Shown: positions 21,042-22,225 of the stretch, piece after piece
Numbering within the stretch: position 1 is the stretch's first letter
Layout of the letters: every line of letters begins with the position of its first letter
Assembly: GCA_016781115.1 (NCBI GenBank)
Contig: JADDQX010000023.1
Span: forward strand, 1 to 22,225
DNA from: Actinomycetota bacterium
Lineage (GTDB): Bacteria; Actinomycetota; CADDZG01; WHSQ01
Direction of reading: 5' to 3'
Length of the DNA stretch: 22,225 bases
Notes under the pieces: generated by a model
Told to the model about the DNA's origin: nothing
What the model saw: the letters and a program-made list of their open reading frames with translations, nothing else
Databases searched by the model: none
Translations under genes and position numbers: made by a program

Positions 21042-21461
21042 CTAACGCTCCCCCGCCACGGGTTCCGCGGTGGCTTCGGCCGCCACAGGTAACCGGTCGA
21101 TCCCGACCAGCGCCAGGAACGAAGCATCCAGATGCCCCCGAACGCTGGCCCGGACCGCATCGGACACCGCCACCACCTCGACCCGCTCGCCCAACCCCCG
21201 TTCCCTCAACACCGCCACCGCGCGCAGCCGAGCGGCGTGCGGGTCCAGGACGGGGACACCTCCGCTCGCGTAGAGGCGGTCCAGGTCGACCTCTCCCGCG
21301 CCGGCAAGCGCCGCAGCATCCACCGCGCTCTGGAAACTCCGGCGCATCAGCCACAGCCGCGCGCCGTCGATAGCCAATCCCGCGACCGCGAAACAGACGA
21401 GACAGATGCCGAGAACCAACAACATCACCTGCCCGTCTGCACCGCCGAGCTTTCGCGTCAC
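21042..21461 (-). CDS. TadG-like (Tad/DUF2134-type) pseudopilin-related protein
   Basis: A 139-residue protein with a short polar N-terminus (MTRKLGGADGQ), one transmembrane helix (VMLLVLGICLVCFAVAGLAIDGARLWL, about 12-38) and the family-typical RRSFQSAVDAAALAGAGEVD, then a periplasmic-type domain. This matches the N-terminal region of TadG/Tad proteins, associated with Flp/Tad pilus assembly; it is much shorter than full TadG proteins, as is common in actinobacteria. The GTG at 21461 shares one base with the stop of the upstream TadE-like gene (TAGTG), so the genes are translationally coupled. Confidence 0.8.
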   Translation of the reverse strand: MTRKLGGADGQVMLLVLGICLVCFAVAGLAIDGARLWLMRRSFQSAVDAAALAGAGEVDLDRLYASGGVPVLDPHAARLRAVAVLRERGLGERVEVVAVSDAVRASVRGHLDASFLALVGIDRLPVAAEATAEPVAGER

Positions 21462-21880
21462 TATCGGCTCCGATAAGGATCGATCCGAGCGCTGTGGCTG
21501 GCGCGGACCGTCACGACGGGCTGCGACTCCGCTGCGACGAATGGGATCGGTAGCACGCGGACCGGGAACGCGACCCGCACTTCGACCGCCGCTCCCCGCT
21601 CGAACGAGTCGAGCCCTGCGACCTCCGCCGTCACACGCGCCCCCGGCAGCCCGCTGTCCTCGAAAGCCGCCGCGATCGCTTCATCCGCGGAACGTGCCGC
21701 CTGGACGGGATCGGCCGCCCGCGCTGCTGCGAATCCTCCCTCTCGGGCCGCCGCCGCGGCCGTCAGCGCCGCGCGATGCAGATCGGCGAGCGCGCCCAGC
21801 ATCACGATGAGGGGCACCAAGAGCAGGATCCCGAACAGGATCGTGTCCAGCCACGCGCTCCCCGCCTCGCTTCGATTCAT
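21461..21880 (-). CDS. TadE-like pseudopilin
   Basis: A 139-residue protein with MNRSEAGSAWLDTILFGILLLVPLIVMLGALADLHRAALTAAAAAREGGFAAARA: a short N-terminus, one hydrophobic helix (about 11-31) and an Ala-rich helix, the layout of TadE/TadF minor pilins that are processed by a prepilin peptidase. The glutamate five residues into the mature pilin helix is not obvious here; an Asp (D12) occupies a similar place. The ATG at 21880 overlaps the upstream gene by four bases (ATGA). The C-terminal domain is of no recognised type. Confidence 0.78.
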   Translation of the reverse strand: MNRSEAGSAWLDTILFGILLLVPLIVMLGALADLHRAALTAAAAAREGGFAAARAADPVQAARSADEAIAAAFEDSGLPGARVTAEVAGLDSFERGAAVEVRVAFPVRVLPIPFVAAESQPVVTVRASHSARIDPYRSR

Positions 21881-22225
21881 CGCGGCGCGTCTTCCACGAA
21901 ACCTTCGGCTCCGGCGACCACGGGGACCGTCACCGGCACCGGCCCCAGAGGCTTCAGCCGCGCCCTCACCACGACGCGGACCACCTGGCCTCCGCCGGCC
22001 GCGCTGGACGCCACATCCACCTCGAGAGCGCCGACCACCGAACCAACCGAGTCACGGACTCTCGCGGTCGCGACCTGCGCGGCATCGGATGCCGCCGCGT
22101 TGCGCTCCACGAGGGCCCGCAAACCTTCGTGCGCGGAGGCGTCCACGACGTTCCTGCCGTACAGCGTCAACGCAACCTGGATCGTTCCAAGCGTGAGGAT
22201 CATCAGAAGCACGATCGCCACCACC
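21877..22225 (-). CDS. TadE-like pseudopilin, N-terminus cut by window edge
   Basis: At least 115 residues are visible: a hydrophobic helix (VVAIVLLMILTLGTIQVALTLYG) running off the edge, then RNVVDASAHEGLRALVERNAAASDAAQVATARVRDSV, a TadE-like pattern with the conserved NVVDASAHEGLRA helix, and a beta-rich C-terminus. The GTG at 22224 is unlikely to be the real start because TadE proteins have a short basic/polar segment before the helix, which would lie outside. It is the first of three overlapping pseudopilin genes, and the rest of the tad locus probably lies to the right. Confidence 0.75.
   Translation of the reverse strand, partial: VVAIVLLMILTLGTIQVALTLYGRNVVDASAHEGLRALVERNAAASDAAQVATARVRDSVGSVVGALEVDVASSAAGGGQVVRVVVRARLKPLGPVPVTVPVVAGAEGFVEDAPR

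Overview
The window is high-GC, tightly packed bacterial chromosome and most resembles an Actinomycetota genome, probably a deep-branching or uncultured lineage. Four things point there: the conserved block smc / acylphosphatase / fpg-like / rnc / rpmF / yceD / DivIVA-like / coaD / rsmD / recG / rpmB; a DUF1469 (phage-holin-superfamily) gene followed by a DUF3618 gene; a coenzyme F420 biosynthesis gene (cofC/fbiD type) beside an FrhB-like iron-sulfur protein; and repeated leaderless promoters. No phage, IS element, CRISPR array, tRNA or rRNA was seen.

Layout. 1-8785 (minus strand) is the housekeeping block: smc (cut by the left edge), acyP, an unusual Fpg/Nei-like protein, rnc, rpmF, yceD (DUF177), a DivIVA-like coiled-coil protein, coaD, rsmD and recG. 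8845-11395 (plus) holds rpmB and a membrane-protein run: YihY/BrkB, a holin-superfamily protein, a DUF3618 protein and a multi-pass membrane protein. 11367-14737 (minus) is pckA-thiL-thiD. 14831-16280 (plus) is a stand-alone Lrp/AsnC ligand-binding (RAM) protein followed by a Cys/Met-metabolism PLP enzyme. 16277-18018 (minus) is plsC-gpsA, for phospholipid synthesis. 18120-20149 holds a small CxxC protein under a LexA-box promoter, the FrhB-like protein (minus) and cofC (plus). 20146-20920 (minus) is an HU-family gene with a strong terminator, then a small two-helix membrane protein. 21042-22225 (minus) is a run of three Tad-pilus-type pseudopilin genes cut by the right edge.

Regulation and organisation. 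In seven places a TANNNT hexamer lies exactly six bases before an ATG or GTG, so the start codon would be the first transcribed base: smc, rsmD, recG, the YihY gene, the LexA-box gene, cofC and the small membrane-protein gene. Four convergent gene pairs overlap; three of them share a CTAG that supplies both stop codons.

Most notable: (i) a GAAC-N4-GTTC SOS box inside a complete promoter, with the predicted transcript starting on the GTG of an unknown 69-residue CxxC/CxxC protein; (ii) an Fpg-family protein lacking almost every textbook catalytic residue; (iii) an SMC with no visible hinge in its first 699 residues; (iv) two genes, rnc and the PLP enzyme, whose conserved N-termini have no ATG, GTG or TTG start. 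No wholly new multi-gene system can be claimed; the SOS-controlled small protein next to the F420 genes is the best candidate for something undescribed.
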